Shown here piece by piece: positions 1-6,488 of a stretch of 7,429 nucleotides of DNA (positions are counted from its first letter, which is position 1; each line of letters begins with the position of its first letter). The position numbers were made by a program, and so were the translations under genes. Below the pieces are notes generated by a model. The model ran no database searches. It saw only the letters and a program-made list of their open reading frames with translations, and was not told the DNA's origin. This stretch comes from an uncultured Desulfovibrio sp. (lineage in GTDB: Bacteria > Desulfobacterota > Desulfovibrionia > Desulfovibrionales > Desulfovibrionaceae), in the NCBI GenBank assembly GCA_900553145.1, contig USCL01000193.1, positions 1 through 7,429 on the forward strand, written 5' to 3'.

Positions 1-32
1 GGAGGAAACCTTTCTCCAGAAAGGTTTCCTCC
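1..32 (-). terminator. Perfect inverted repeat, probable terminator of the phoB-phoR-pstB-phoU unit
   Basis: Positions 1-15 and 18-32 are exact reverse complements, leaving a 2-nt centre (a 14-bp stem with a 4-nt loop is more realistic). The phoU stop codon is only 16 nt away on the minus strand, so this is where a terminator of the leftward operon is expected. Any T-tract on the minus strand would lie beyond the window edge and cannot be seen. Being symmetric, the repeat could also serve a gene to the left. It resembles the hairpin at 7394-7429. Confidence 0.75.
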
Positions 33-47
33 CCACTCCCCCGGTTC

Positions 48-734
48 TCATTTCTTCCAATCCTGCGGCAGCGTCCTGCGGTGCTTGAGGCTGACGCCTT
101 CAACCATGAAATAGGCGTGCTCGGCGATGTTCTCGGCGCGGCGGCAAACACGATCCAGAGCCCGGGTGATCAGCACGATGTGCATGGAGTCCCACGGCTC
201 GAGCGTCCGGTCGCCGACGGCCTGCATGAGTTTTTGGAAAATATTCACCATCATTTGAGCTGTCTCGTCGTCGTAGCGGCTTACGGCAAGGGCACTGGGC
301 GCGTCTCCGTTCTGGAAGGAGAGCAGGGAACTGCGGAGCATGGAGCTTGTGCGGGTGCACAGCGCCCGGAGATCCTTTTCGACGATGGAGGGGATCGGCT
401 TGTCCGAGAGCGTGACCTGTTCGGCGACGATAACGGATTCATCGCCGATGCGCTCGAGATCCAGCACCATGCGCACGACGCTCATGAGAAAGCGGAGGTC
501 GCGGGCAACGGGCTGCGTGCGGGCAAGGATGTTGAGCGTGGCTTCGTCGATCTGGTTCTCGAGGTCGTCGATGTCCGTGTCCCCGTCGAGCACGGCGGCG
601 GCCCGGGGGAGATCGTGGTTCAGTACGGCGATGGCGGCATCGTCGAGGGCCTGCTGCGTCTTGCTCCCCATGATGAGGAGTTTGGCGCGCAGGTTGTCCA
701 GAAGCTGCTGCGTGTAATGTTCTTGATAGGCCAT
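48..734 (-). CDS. phoU: Phosphate transport system regulatory protein PhoU
   Basis: A 228-residue, mostly helical PhoU-family protein, the usual length. PhoU is a cytoplasmic dimer of two three-helix repeats that links the Pst transporter to PhoR and keeps the Pho response off when phosphate is plentiful. The first repeat carries the family's metal-site motif at D92-L-E94-R-I-G-D98-E. The equivalent place in the second repeat reads R191-A-L-D-R-V-C-R198-R-A-E-N-I-A-E205: the frame is recognisable, but the expected acidic residue at 198 is arginine. The ATG at 734-732 has an AAGGAGA ribosome site at 747-741, 6 nt away. The gene follows pstB after 54 nt, so the two are probably co-transcribed. 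The family call is secure; the effect of the altered second motif is inference. Confidence 0.96.
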   Translation of the reverse strand: MAYQEHYTQQLLDNLRAKLLIMGSKTQQALDDAAIAVLNHDLPRAAAVLDGDTDIDDLENQIDEATLNILARTQPVARDLRFLMSVVRMVLDLERIGDESVIVAEQVTLSDKPIPSIVEKDLRALCTRTSSMLRSSLLSFQNGDAPSALAVSRYDDETAQMMVNIFQKLMQAVGDRTLEPWDSMHIVLITRALDRVCRRAENIAEHAYFMVEGVSLKHRRTLPQDWKK

Positions 735-748
735 GAGGCGTCTCCTTG

Positions 749-764
749 GCGGAAGGCATTCCGC
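749..764 (-). other. Small hairpin between pstB and phoU
   Basis: Positions 749-754 and 759-764 form a perfect 6-bp stem with a 4-nt loop, directly upstream of the phoU ribosome site. There is no T-tract, so it is not a standard terminator. It could modulate phoU translation or protect an mRNA end, or be incidental. An 8-nt palindrome (GCATATGC) overlaps its end at 763-770. Confidence 0.4.
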
Positions 765-788
765 ATATGCGTATTGGGGATGGACGGC

Positions 789-1604
<816 letters not shown>

Positions 1605-1610
1605 GGTTTT

Positions 1611-1614
1611 CTCC
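1611..1614 (-). promoter_or_regulatory. Ribosome binding site choosing the pstB start
   Basis: GGAG on the minus strand lies 6 nt before the ATG at 1604-1602. The longer GTG start at 1628 has no comparable purine-rich site ahead of it, so the shorter PstB is chosen. Confidence 0.7.
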
Positions 1615-1645
1615 ATGAGTACGTTCACAAAGGCATATATTGATC

Positions 1646-1673
1646 CCCGCCGGACTGCCGGACGGGTTTTTTT
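1646..1673 (+). terminator. Intrinsic-terminator-like hairpin with T7 tract, plus orientation
   Basis: The left arm 1646-1653 pairs with the right arm 1658-1666 (one bulged A at 1662) around a 4-nt ACTG loop, giving an 8-bp GC-only stem. Seven T residues follow immediately at 1667-1673. On the plus strand this is a textbook intrinsic terminator, yet no plus-strand gene precedes it; it lies just beyond the 5' end of pstB on the antisense side. On the minus strand the same hairpin is preceded by A7 and followed by no T-tract, so there it would only be a leader structure about 40 nt before the pstB start. Confidence 0.6.
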
Positions 1674-1677
1674 CAGT

Positions 1678-1704
1678 CAAGAAGGCAAACCCGCACCCTT
1701 CTTG
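1678..1704 (-). other. 8-bp stem-loop in the pstB leader, possible pseudoknot partner
   Basis: CAAGAAGG at 1678-1685 and CCTTCTTG at 1697-1704 are exact complements around an 11-nt loop. The loop segment 1687-1693 is itself perfectly complementary to 1663-1669, which overlaps one arm of the neighbouring hairpin at 1646-1666. In a minus-strand transcript, loop pairing (pseudoknot-like) and the second hairpin would exclude each other. The pairings are directly visible; any regulatory role is inference. Confidence 0.4.
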
Positions 1705-1820
1705 CGGCCAAGGCCATTGAGGGGCGTTTTTCTTTGAGGCTTTCGGGAGCGGAGGCCGTCAGGGCAATCTCGCCTGCATCATTTGATGAGGCGGCCTCTT
1801 TTTGAAGACGGGGTCCTTCC

Positions 1821-3632
1821 TCACGTCCTTTTTTCCGTTTCCGCGGCAAGGGGGAGCGTGAATTGCAGGCAGCCGCCGGGGCCGGGCTCCGCCCAGATCC
1901 GCCCGCCGTGGCGTTCGACGATGTGCTTGCAGATGGCCAGCCCGAGCCCGGTGGAGGCGGGGCTGCTGCGGTGCTTTTCCACCCGGTAGAAGCGTTCGAA
2001 TACGCGGGTGATATCCGCCTGCGGGATGCCGGGGCCTTCGTCGCGGATGGTGAAGAGTGCTTCCGGCAGCCCGTCGCGGTTAGGGCGGCTTTCTCCGGAA
2101 ATCTTGATGGCTGAGCCTTCGGGGGCGTAGCGGCAGGCGTTCTCGATGAGGTTGCGGAAAACCTGCCCGATGAAATGGGGATCGGCCCGTACGGCAAGGG
2201 CCGGATCGATGTCCGTTTCCAGCGTCAGGCTGTGCGCGGCGGTCTGCGGCTGGCAGGCCGTGGTCACGTCGGAAAGGATGCTCGCGGCTTTCACAGTATC
2301 CATTTCCATAGGCACGGCGCCGCTCTCGATGCGCGAAAGCTTGAGCAGATCCTCCACCATCGTCCCCATGTGCTGGGCGTTGCGGAGGATGGTTTCCGCA
2401 AACTTGGCGCAGACGGCGGGATCTTCGGCTGCGGAATCCCGGAGGGTTTCGGCGTAGCCCGTGATGGCCGTCAAGGGCGTGCGCAACTCGTGGGAAACGT
2501 TGGCGACGAACTCCTTCCGCACCCGCATGAGCCGGGCCATTTCACTGATGTCATGGAAGACCGCCACGGCGAGCACGTCATGGATGGCCTCGCGGGGCCT
2601 GATGAACTGCACGCTCAGGATCATGTCCGGGCGGGGCTCCACTTCCAGCGTGATGAGCCGGGGCTTGTCCTGCGGAGCGGAGAGCAGCTCGTCGAGCGCC
2701 TGCTGGATCTCGGCCGCCGGGATGACTTCCACGGGGAGTTTGCCTTCCGCGTCCTTGGCCTGCGGGAACAGCCGCGCAAGGGCGGGGTTGACCAGCCGGA
2801 TGCGCCCCTTTTCCCCGATGACGAGCACGCCCTCGTTCATCACGTCGAGGATGGTTTTGAGCTGGGCCTTGTTCTCGGCGATGGTGCGCAAGTGTTCCTC
2901 TGTGCGGTCGGCCATGTCGTTGACCGCATGGGCCAGCCGCCGGAATTCCCTGCCGGGCAGGATATGGAGACGGCGGCGGTTGCCTTGCCCGGCGGGGTCC
3001 GTGGCGATGCTTTCCACGACCCGGATCATTTCCTTGAGCGAACGTTCCAGATGCGTCGAGAGGGCGTAGGCGAGGAGCAGGGCGATCAGCGTCGCCAGCC
3101 CGACGATGGCGAGCCACTGCCGCTCGGATTGGGCGATGCGTTCTTCCACATGCTTGAGCGGCACGGCGACGCGGATGAACCCGTCCGGAAGCCCACCGGC
3201 GGCGGAGAAAGGCATGGCCGCATAAACCAGATCCGTGTTCAGCGTATTGCTGTGGCGGATACTGACCCCGAAACCTTCCCGGATGGCGGCTCCGATTTCC
3301 TGTCGATCCGAATGGTTGTCGAGCTCGCTCAGGTTGATCTGCTCGGAGTCGGATTCCGCGAGGACAATCCCGTCCGCGCCGATGAAGGTGATGCGGATGC
3401 CGAGCTCCTTGCCGATCCGGTCAAAGGCGGCGGAAAGCCCTTGCACGCCGTCCGGGGCCGTCTCCATCTGCATGCGGATAAGCATGGCTTCGCGGCGGGC
3501 GTTGCGGACGGTTTCGTCGATGCCGTCTTCCTTGATGCTTTGGCGGACGTACAGCCCCGGGAGCACCAGCGTCATGACGATGACGGCCAAGAAGCAGAGG
3601 AAGAGGCGTGTCCTGAACTTGGTGTCGCGCAT
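1821..3632 (-). CDS. phoR: Phosphate regulon sensor histidine kinase PhoR
   Basis: A 603-residue membrane histidine kinase that phosphorylates PhoB under phosphate limitation. It has a short cytoplasmic N-terminus, a first membrane segment at about 9-29, a periplasmic region at about 30-171, a second membrane segment at about 172-192, HAMP at about 193-247, a PAS-like domain at about 252-360, and a HisKA domain with phospho-acceptor H381 in VSHELRTPLTAI. The ATPase domain shows the N box N494-LIEN, G1 box DEGPGIP at 531-537, F box FERFYR at 545-550 and G2 box TGLGLA at 561-566. The extracytoplasmic domain of about 140 residues resembles the Bacillus-type PhoR layout, unlike E. coli PhoR, which has almost none. 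The start is fixed by AAGGAG at 3642-3637, inside the end of phoB, with one base between the phoB stop and this ATG, so the pair is translationally linked. The kinase call is certain; the PhoR name rests on its phoB and pst neighbours. Confidence 0.95.
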   Translation of the reverse strand: MRDTKFRTRLFLCFLAVIVMTLVLPGLYVRQSIKEDGIDETVRNARREAMLIRMQMETAPDGVQGLSAAFDRIGKELGIRITFIGADGIVLAESDSEQINLSELDNHSDRQEIGAAIREGFGVSIRHSNTLNTDLVYAAMPFSAAGGLPDGFIRVAVPLKHVEERIAQSERQWLAIVGLATLIALLLAYALSTHLERSLKEMIRVVESIATDPAGQGNRRRLHILPGREFRRLAHAVNDMADRTEEHLRTIAENKAQLKTILDVMNEGVLVIGEKGRIRLVNPALARLFPQAKDAEGKLPVEVIPAAEIQQALDELLSAPQDKPRLITLEVEPRPDMILSVQFIRPREAIHDVLAVAVFHDISEMARLMRVRKEFVANVSHELRTPLTAITGYAETLRDSAAEDPAVCAKFAETILRNAQHMGTMVEDLLKLSRIESGAVPMEMDTVKAASILSDVTTACQPQTAAHSLTLETDIDPALAVRADPHFIGQVFRNLIENACRYAPEGSAIKISGESRPNRDGLPEALFTIRDEGPGIPQADITRVFERFYRVEKHRSSPASTGLGLAICKHIVERHGGRIWAEPGPGGCLQFTLPLAAETEKRT

Positions 3633-3633
3633 G

Positions 3634-4320
3634 TTACTCCTTGCAGCGGTAGCCTACGCCGCGCACTGTTTCGATGATTTCGGCCGCGTCCCCGAGCTTG
3701 TTCCGCAGGCGGCGGATATGGGTATCCACCGTACGGGCGTAGCCTTCGAACTGATAGCCCCAAACCGCCGCGAGCAGTTCCTCGCGCGTGCGGACGCGCC
3801 CGGCGTTGCGCAGCAGATCCTCGATGAGGCGGAATTCCGTGGCCGTGAGCTCGACGTCCCGGCCGAGCACCGTGACCTTATGGGCGGCGGGATCGACGCT
3901 GACCCCATGGCGCGTGAGCACCGGGTTGCTTTCCACCATGACCTGACGCCGCAGGATGGCCCGGATGCGGAGCAGCAGTTCCCGGATGTTGAACGGCTTG
4001 ACCACGTAGTCGTCCGCGCCGAGCTCGAAGCCGAGGATGCGGTCCACGTCTTCGCCCCGCGCCGTCAACATGATGATGGGGATGCGCACCGTGCCCGCGT
4101 CGCGTTCGAGTTCGCGGCAGACGGCGAGCCCGTCCATTTTCGGCAGCATGAGATCGAGCAGGATGAGGTCCGGCTTGCGGGAGCGGGCCAAGTCCAAGCC
4201 TTCCTTGCCGTCCGCTGCCTGAACGGTGGCGTAGCCTTCCTTTTCCAGATTGTAGGCGAGCAGTTCACGGATGTCCTGTTCGTCTTCGACAATGAGAATG
4301 GTGGCGGATTCGCTGATCAT
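3634..4320 (-). CDS. phoB: Phosphate regulon response regulator PhoB (OmpR family)
   Basis: A 228-residue two-domain response regulator, the standard PhoB length. The receiver domain (about 6-122) has the acidic pocket E12-D13, phospho-acceptor D56 in LILLDLMLP, conserved T86 and K108-P109. The C-terminal winged-helix DNA-binding domain (about 130-226) includes the TATEFRLIEDLL helix, the R-T-V-D-T-H-I-R-R-L-R-N-K-L recognition region and the terminal hairpin RGVGYRCKE. When phosphorylated by PhoR it should activate the pst genes and its own operon. The frame is open upstream to 4425, but the ATG at 4320 gives the normal receiver N-terminus and has AAGGAA at 4332-4327, 6 nt ahead. It is the first gene of the leftward unit and diverges from pstS, with PhoB-type heptamers between them. 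Confidence 0.97.
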   Translation of the reverse strand: MISESATILIVEDEQDIRELLAYNLEKEGYATVQAADGKEGLDLARSRKPDLILLDLMLPKMDGLAVCRELERDAGTVRIPIIMLTARGEDVDRILGFELGADDYVVKPFNIRELLLRIRAILRRQVMVESNPVLTRHGVSVDPAAHKVTVLGRDVELTATEFRLIEDLLRNAGRVRTREELLAAVWGYQFEGYARTVDTHIRRLRNKLGDAAEIIETVRGVGYRCKE

Positions 4321-4326
4321 GGTTGA

Positions 4327-4332
4327 TTCCTT
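4327..4332 (-). promoter_or_regulatory. Ribosome binding site choosing the phoB start
   Basis: AAGGAA on the minus strand, 6 nt before the ATG at 4320-4318. The upstream in-frame start at 4425 would add 35 unconserved-looking residues and would lie upstream of the inferred phoB promoter, so it is rejected. Confidence 0.7.
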
Positions 4333-4351
4333 GTTGCAGTCTCGCTGAATG

Positions 4352-4407
4352 GTTCTAGTTGCGGCGGGTGACGGGAACATGAAGCGATTGTGACAATTCC
4401 GTGGCGA
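4352..4407 (-). promoter_or_regulatory. Tandem Pho boxes and -10 of the phoB promoter
   Basis: Read on the minus strand, four heptamers occur at an exact 11-nt step: TCGCCAC (4407-4401), TTGTCAC (4396-4390), GCTTCAT (4385-4379) and CCGTCAC (4374-4368). After a further 10 nt comes TAGAAC (4357-4352), a 4/6 match to a -10. In Pho promoters, heptamers of type CTGTCAT spaced by 4 nt replace the -35 element. A start near 4345 would leave a leader of about 25 nt with the ribosome site in place. One heptamer and the -10 are weak; the regular spacing is the main evidence. It implies autoactivation of phoB-phoR. Confidence 0.65.
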
Positions 4408-4418
4408 TAAATCTTTCT

Positions 4419-4474
4419 TCGTCACCTGTGTTTCTGCTTTCCGTCATCGTTTTGACACGAAGCCGCCCTATTTT
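4419..4474 (+). promoter_or_regulatory. Tandem Pho boxes and -10 of the pstS promoter
   Basis: Four heptamers lie at an 11-nt step: TCGTCAC (4419-4425), GTTTCTG (4430-4436, poor), CCGTCAT (4441-4447) and TTGACAC (4452-4458). Ten nt later is TATTTT (4469-4474) as the -10. From memory, the E. coli pstS promoter also has four heptamers with the third degenerate, then 10 nt, then TATTTT, so the architecture is the same. Transcription would start near 4481 with a leader of about 57 nt. Activation by phosphorylated PhoB is expected. No sigma-70 -35 is correctly spaced, which fits an activator-dependent promoter. Confidence 0.75.
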
Positions 4475-4483
4475 CCAGTTTGT

Positions 4484-4500
4484 CCGGGCGGTCGTCCCGG
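4484..4500 (+). other. Short GC hairpin in the pstS 5' leader
   Basis: CCGGG at 4484-4488 pairs with CCCGG at 4496-4500 around a 7-nt loop, just downstream of the inferred transcription start. It lies 25 nt before the pstS ribosome site and does not cover it. It may stabilise the mRNA 5' end or have no function. Confidence 0.35.
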
Positions 4501-4537
4501 CCGTTCGTCACAAACCGAAAAAACGGAGTTCACTCAG

Positions 4538-5359
4538 ATGAAACGCATTGTCATGGCTTCCCTTCTGGCCCTGTCCTGCCTTCTGCCCGCTCAGGCGAAG
4601 GCCGCCGACGAAATCGTCGTCAACGGCTCCACCACCGTGTTGCCCATCATGCAGAAGGTGTCCGAAGCCTACATGGCCGCCAACCCCAACGTGCAGATCG
4701 CGCTTTCCGGCGGCGGTTCCGGCAACGGCATCAAGGCGCTGCTCGACGGTCTGGCCGACATCGCCATGTCTTCCCGTGACATCAAGGGCAGCGAAAAGGA
4801 ACTGGCCGCCAAGAAGGGCATCAACCCCGTCCGCACCGCCGTCGCCGTCGACGCGCTCGTCCCTGTCGTGAACCCCAAGAACCCGATCAACGAACTCAGC
4901 CTTGAACAGCTCAAGGACATCTACACCGGCAAGATCACCAACAGGAAGGAACTGGGCGGCTCCGACGCCAACATCGTGGTCATTTCCCGCGACACCTCCT
5001 CCGGCACGTACGAAACGTGGGAAGAAATGGTCATGAAGAAGGCCAAGGTCATGCCCAAGGCCCTGCTTCAGGCTTCCAACGGCGCGGTGGAGCAGATTGT
5101 CGCCAAGAACCCCAACGCCATCGGCTACGTGGGCCTCGGTTACCTTGCCCCCAGCATCAAGGGCCTGCACATCGGCAAGGTTGCGGCTTCCGCCGAAACC
5201 GCGCTCTCCAAGCAGTGGCCCCTGAGCCGCGAGCTGTACGTGTTCACCAACGGCGAACCTTCCGGCGCCGCCGGTGCGCTCATCAAGTACATCCTTGACC
5301 CCGCCAAGGGCCAGAAGGCCGTCAAGGAAGTCGGCTTCGTGCCGCTGGCGAAGAAGTAA
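4538..5359 (+). CDS. pstS: Periplasmic phosphate-binding protein PstS
   Basis: A 273-residue substrate-binding protein that captures inorganic phosphate in the periplasm and delivers it to PstCA. Residues 1-22 form a signal peptide (MKR, hydrophobic stretch, A-K-A before ADE), probably cut by signal peptidase I; Cys14 is not in a good lipobox. Phosphate-contact motifs are visible: GSTTVLP at 30-36, SGGGSGNG at 57-64, the SSRD segment at 78-81 and SRDTSSGTYE at 150-159. It is the short form of the family, well below the roughly 346 residues of E. coli PstS. The start has GGAG at 4525-4528, 9 nt upstream. Lysine is almost always AAG (only codon 2 is AAA) and glutamate mostly GAA, suggesting selection for high expression. 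It is first in its operon, behind the Pho boxes, and followed by a terminator-like hairpin. Confidence 0.97.
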   Translation: MKRIVMASLLALSCLLPAQAKAADEIVVNGSTTVLPIMQKVSEAYMAANPNVQIALSGGGSGNGIKALLDGLADIAMSSRDIKGSEKELAAKKGINPVRTAVAVDALVPVVNPKNPINELSLEQLKDIYTGKITNRKELGGSDANIVVISRDTSSGTYETWEEMVMKKAKVMPKALLQASNGAVEQIVAKNPNAIGYVGLGYLAPSIKGLHIGKVAASAETALSKQWPLSRELYVFTNGEPSGAAGALIKYILDPAKGQKAVKEVGFVPLAKK

Positions 5360-5370
5360 GGGCCTGTTTG

Positions 5371-5403
5371 GGGAGGGGCCTTCCGAGCGGGGCTCCTCCT
5401 TTT
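5371..5403 (+). terminator. Partial terminator or attenuator after pstS
   Basis: Positions 5371-5380 pair with 5391-5400 (two G-T wobbles, otherwise complementary) around a 10-nt loop, followed by a short T run (5400-5403). It begins 12 nt after the pstS stop. The weak T run suggests partial termination, which would give more PstS than membrane subunits, a common arrangement for binding-protein genes. The 188 nt between this hairpin and pstC contain no gene I can support, only a small stem at 5520-5525/5533-5538. Confidence 0.6.
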
Positions 5404-5519
5404 CCCCGTTCTCCCTCCTTATCCTCCGAAGTCTTTTGGCTGATGGGGAGGCGGGACAGGGGCGTGTTGCCAGACAAGAGAAGAGGGCGGCTCCTCGGAT
5501 GAAGAGGGGATGCCCCCAA

Positions 5520-5538
5520 GCCGCAGGCATCTTGCGGC
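5520..5538 (+). other. Small stem-loop upstream of pstC
   Basis: GCCGCA at 5520-5525 and TGCGGC at 5533-5538 are perfect complements around a 7-nt loop, 44 nt before the pstC ribosome site. No T-tract follows. It could be a processing or stability element on the pstC-pstA part of the transcript; function unknown. Confidence 0.3.
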
Positions 5539-5582
5539 GGCAAGCGGCGCGGAAGAGATGTGAAGCGCCCCAGAAGAGAAAC

Positions 5583-5586
5583 GGAG
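5583..5586 (+). promoter_or_regulatory. Ribosome binding site choosing the pstC start
   Basis: GGAG lies 5 nt before the ATG at 5592. The reading frame is open far upstream, through the gap and into pstS, but those upstream starts (for example 5499) lack a ribosome site and would add a basic, non-membrane tail foreign to PstC. Confidence 0.7.
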
Positions 5587-5591
5587 ACTCC

Positions 5592-6479
5592 ATGTCCAGA
5601 GAATTGAAGGAAAAAACGATCCGGTGGCTGCTGACGGGCGTGGCCTTTGTATCGCTTCTCTCCCTTGCCTGCATCATGCTCTTCCTGTTTATGGAAGGGC
5701 TGCCGTTGTTTGCGGATTATCCCCTGTGGGATTTCCTGACGGGGCATTTGTGGTATCCCACGTCCGAACCGCCCGAGTTCGGCATTTTCCCGCTGATCAT
5801 GGGGTCGCTGGCCGTGACGGTCTTGGCGTCGTGCATCGCGGTGCCGCTCGGCATCATGACGGCGGCCTATCTCGCCGAAATAGCGGCCAGCCGGACGCGG
5901 CGCATCGTCAAGCCGTTCGTCGAGCTCTTGGCCGCGTTGCCTTCGGTCGTCATCGGCTTTTTCGGCATGGTCATCGTCGCGCCGTTCCTGCAGGACTGGT
6001 TCGGGGCGGATACCGGCCTCAATTTGCTGAACGCCGCGCTCATGCTGGCGTTCATGAGCGTGCCGACCATTTGTTCGGTGGCCGAGGACGCGCTGTTCGC
6101 GGTTCCCCGCACGCTGCGCGAGGCGTCGCTGGCCCTTGGCGCGACCCGCTGGGAGACGCTGATCCGCGTGGTCATCCCCTCCGCGCTGTCGGGCATCGGC
6201 ACTGCCGTCATGCTCGGCATGTCGCGGGCCATCGGCGAAACCATGGTCGTGCTGATGGTCGCCGGGGGCGCGGCCATCGTGCCCCTCTCGATTTTCGATC
6301 CCGTGCGGCCCATGCCCGCCTCCATCGCCGCCGAAATGGCGGAGGCGCCTTTCCGCGGCGATCATTACTTCGCGTTGTTCGCCACGGGCATCGTGCTGTT
6401 CCTGTTCACGCTCCTGTTCAACATGCTGGCGTTCCGCATCGCGGAAAAGCACAAGCAAACCGGCTCCTCCGGCCTGTAG
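5592..6479 (+). CDS. pstC: Phosphate ABC transporter permease PstC
   Basis: A 295-residue inner-membrane permease, one half of the phosphate channel with PstA. Hydrophobic segments lie at about 13-35, 67-95, 112-132, 145-160, 200-232 and 260-283, consistent with six membrane spans. The cytoplasmic coupling (EAA) loop that docks on PstB is at about 177-196: E177-A-S-L-A-L-G183-A-T, then VVIP. The motif LPSVVIGFFG at 116-125 is typical of Pst permeases. The segment between the first two spans (about 36-66) is short, so the protein is a little shorter than E. coli PstC. It lies 232 nt after pstS and 9 nt before pstA, so it is co-expressed with pstA and probably reached by read-through from pstS. 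The C versus A assignment rests on gene order and on similarity of the N-terminal region. Confidence 0.95.
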   Translation: MSRELKEKTIRWLLTGVAFVSLLSLACIMLFLFMEGLPLFADYPLWDFLTGHLWYPTSEPPEFGIFPLIMGSLAVTVLASCIAVPLGIMTAAYLAEIAASRTRRIVKPFVELLAALPSVVIGFFGMVIVAPFLQDWFGADTGLNLLNAALMLAFMSVPTICSVAEDALFAVPRTLREASLALGATRWETLIRVVIPSALSGIGTAVMLGMSRAIGETMVVLMVAGGAAIVPLSIFDPVRPMPASIAAEMAEAPFRGDHYFALFATGIVLFLFTLLFNMLAFRIAEKHKQTGSSGL

Positions 6480-6488
6480 GGATATGCC

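Larger units (their letters stand above)
1605..1820 (-). other. phoR-pstB intergenic region with several hairpins, no gene
   Basis: This 216-nt stretch separates the two halves of the leftward unit. I see no convincing gene. A 14-codon frame (1717-1673) lacks a ribosome site. I found no 11-nt-spaced PhoB heptamers, so pstB-phoU is either read through from phoB-phoR or uses a promoter I cannot recognise. An A/T-rich TATATG at 1639-1634 could be a -10, but no acceptable -35 sits at the right distance. The notable content is the hairpin at 1646-1666 and the stem at 1678-1704, annotated separately. Confidence 0.5.

Noticed and set aside
1673..1717. 14-codon minus-strand frame in the phoR-pstB gap, considered as a leader peptide
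   Set aside because: No ribosome site before the ATG and no run of codons tied to phosphate metabolism. It overlaps the hairpin only because the gap is short.
1788..1803. GAGG/CCTC stem followed by T5 just after the phoR stop, on the plus strand
   Set aside because: Only 4 bp of stem; too weak to call a terminator, and no plus-strand gene precedes it.
2175..3677. Plus-strand open frame of 500 codons opposite phoR
   Set aside because: Rich in Asp, Gly, His and Arg without recognisable domains. It mirrors the codon periodicity of phoR, which has a complete set of kinase motifs.
4452..4474. TTGACA at 4452-4457 as a sigma-70 -35 box for pstS
   Set aside because: The distance to TATTTT is 11 nt instead of about 17, and no hexamer resembling a -10 lies at the correct distance. 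It is better read as the last Pho heptamer.
4505..4511. Extra TCGTCAC heptamer in the pstS leader as another PhoB site
   Set aside because: It is out of register with the 11-nt lattice, has no partner heptamer on either side, and lies downstream of the inferred start site.
4566..4580. Cys14 of PstS as a lipoprotein attachment site
   Set aside because: The preceding residues A-L-S do not fit a lipobox well, and a clear signal peptidase I site (A-K-A before ADE) follows at residue 22.
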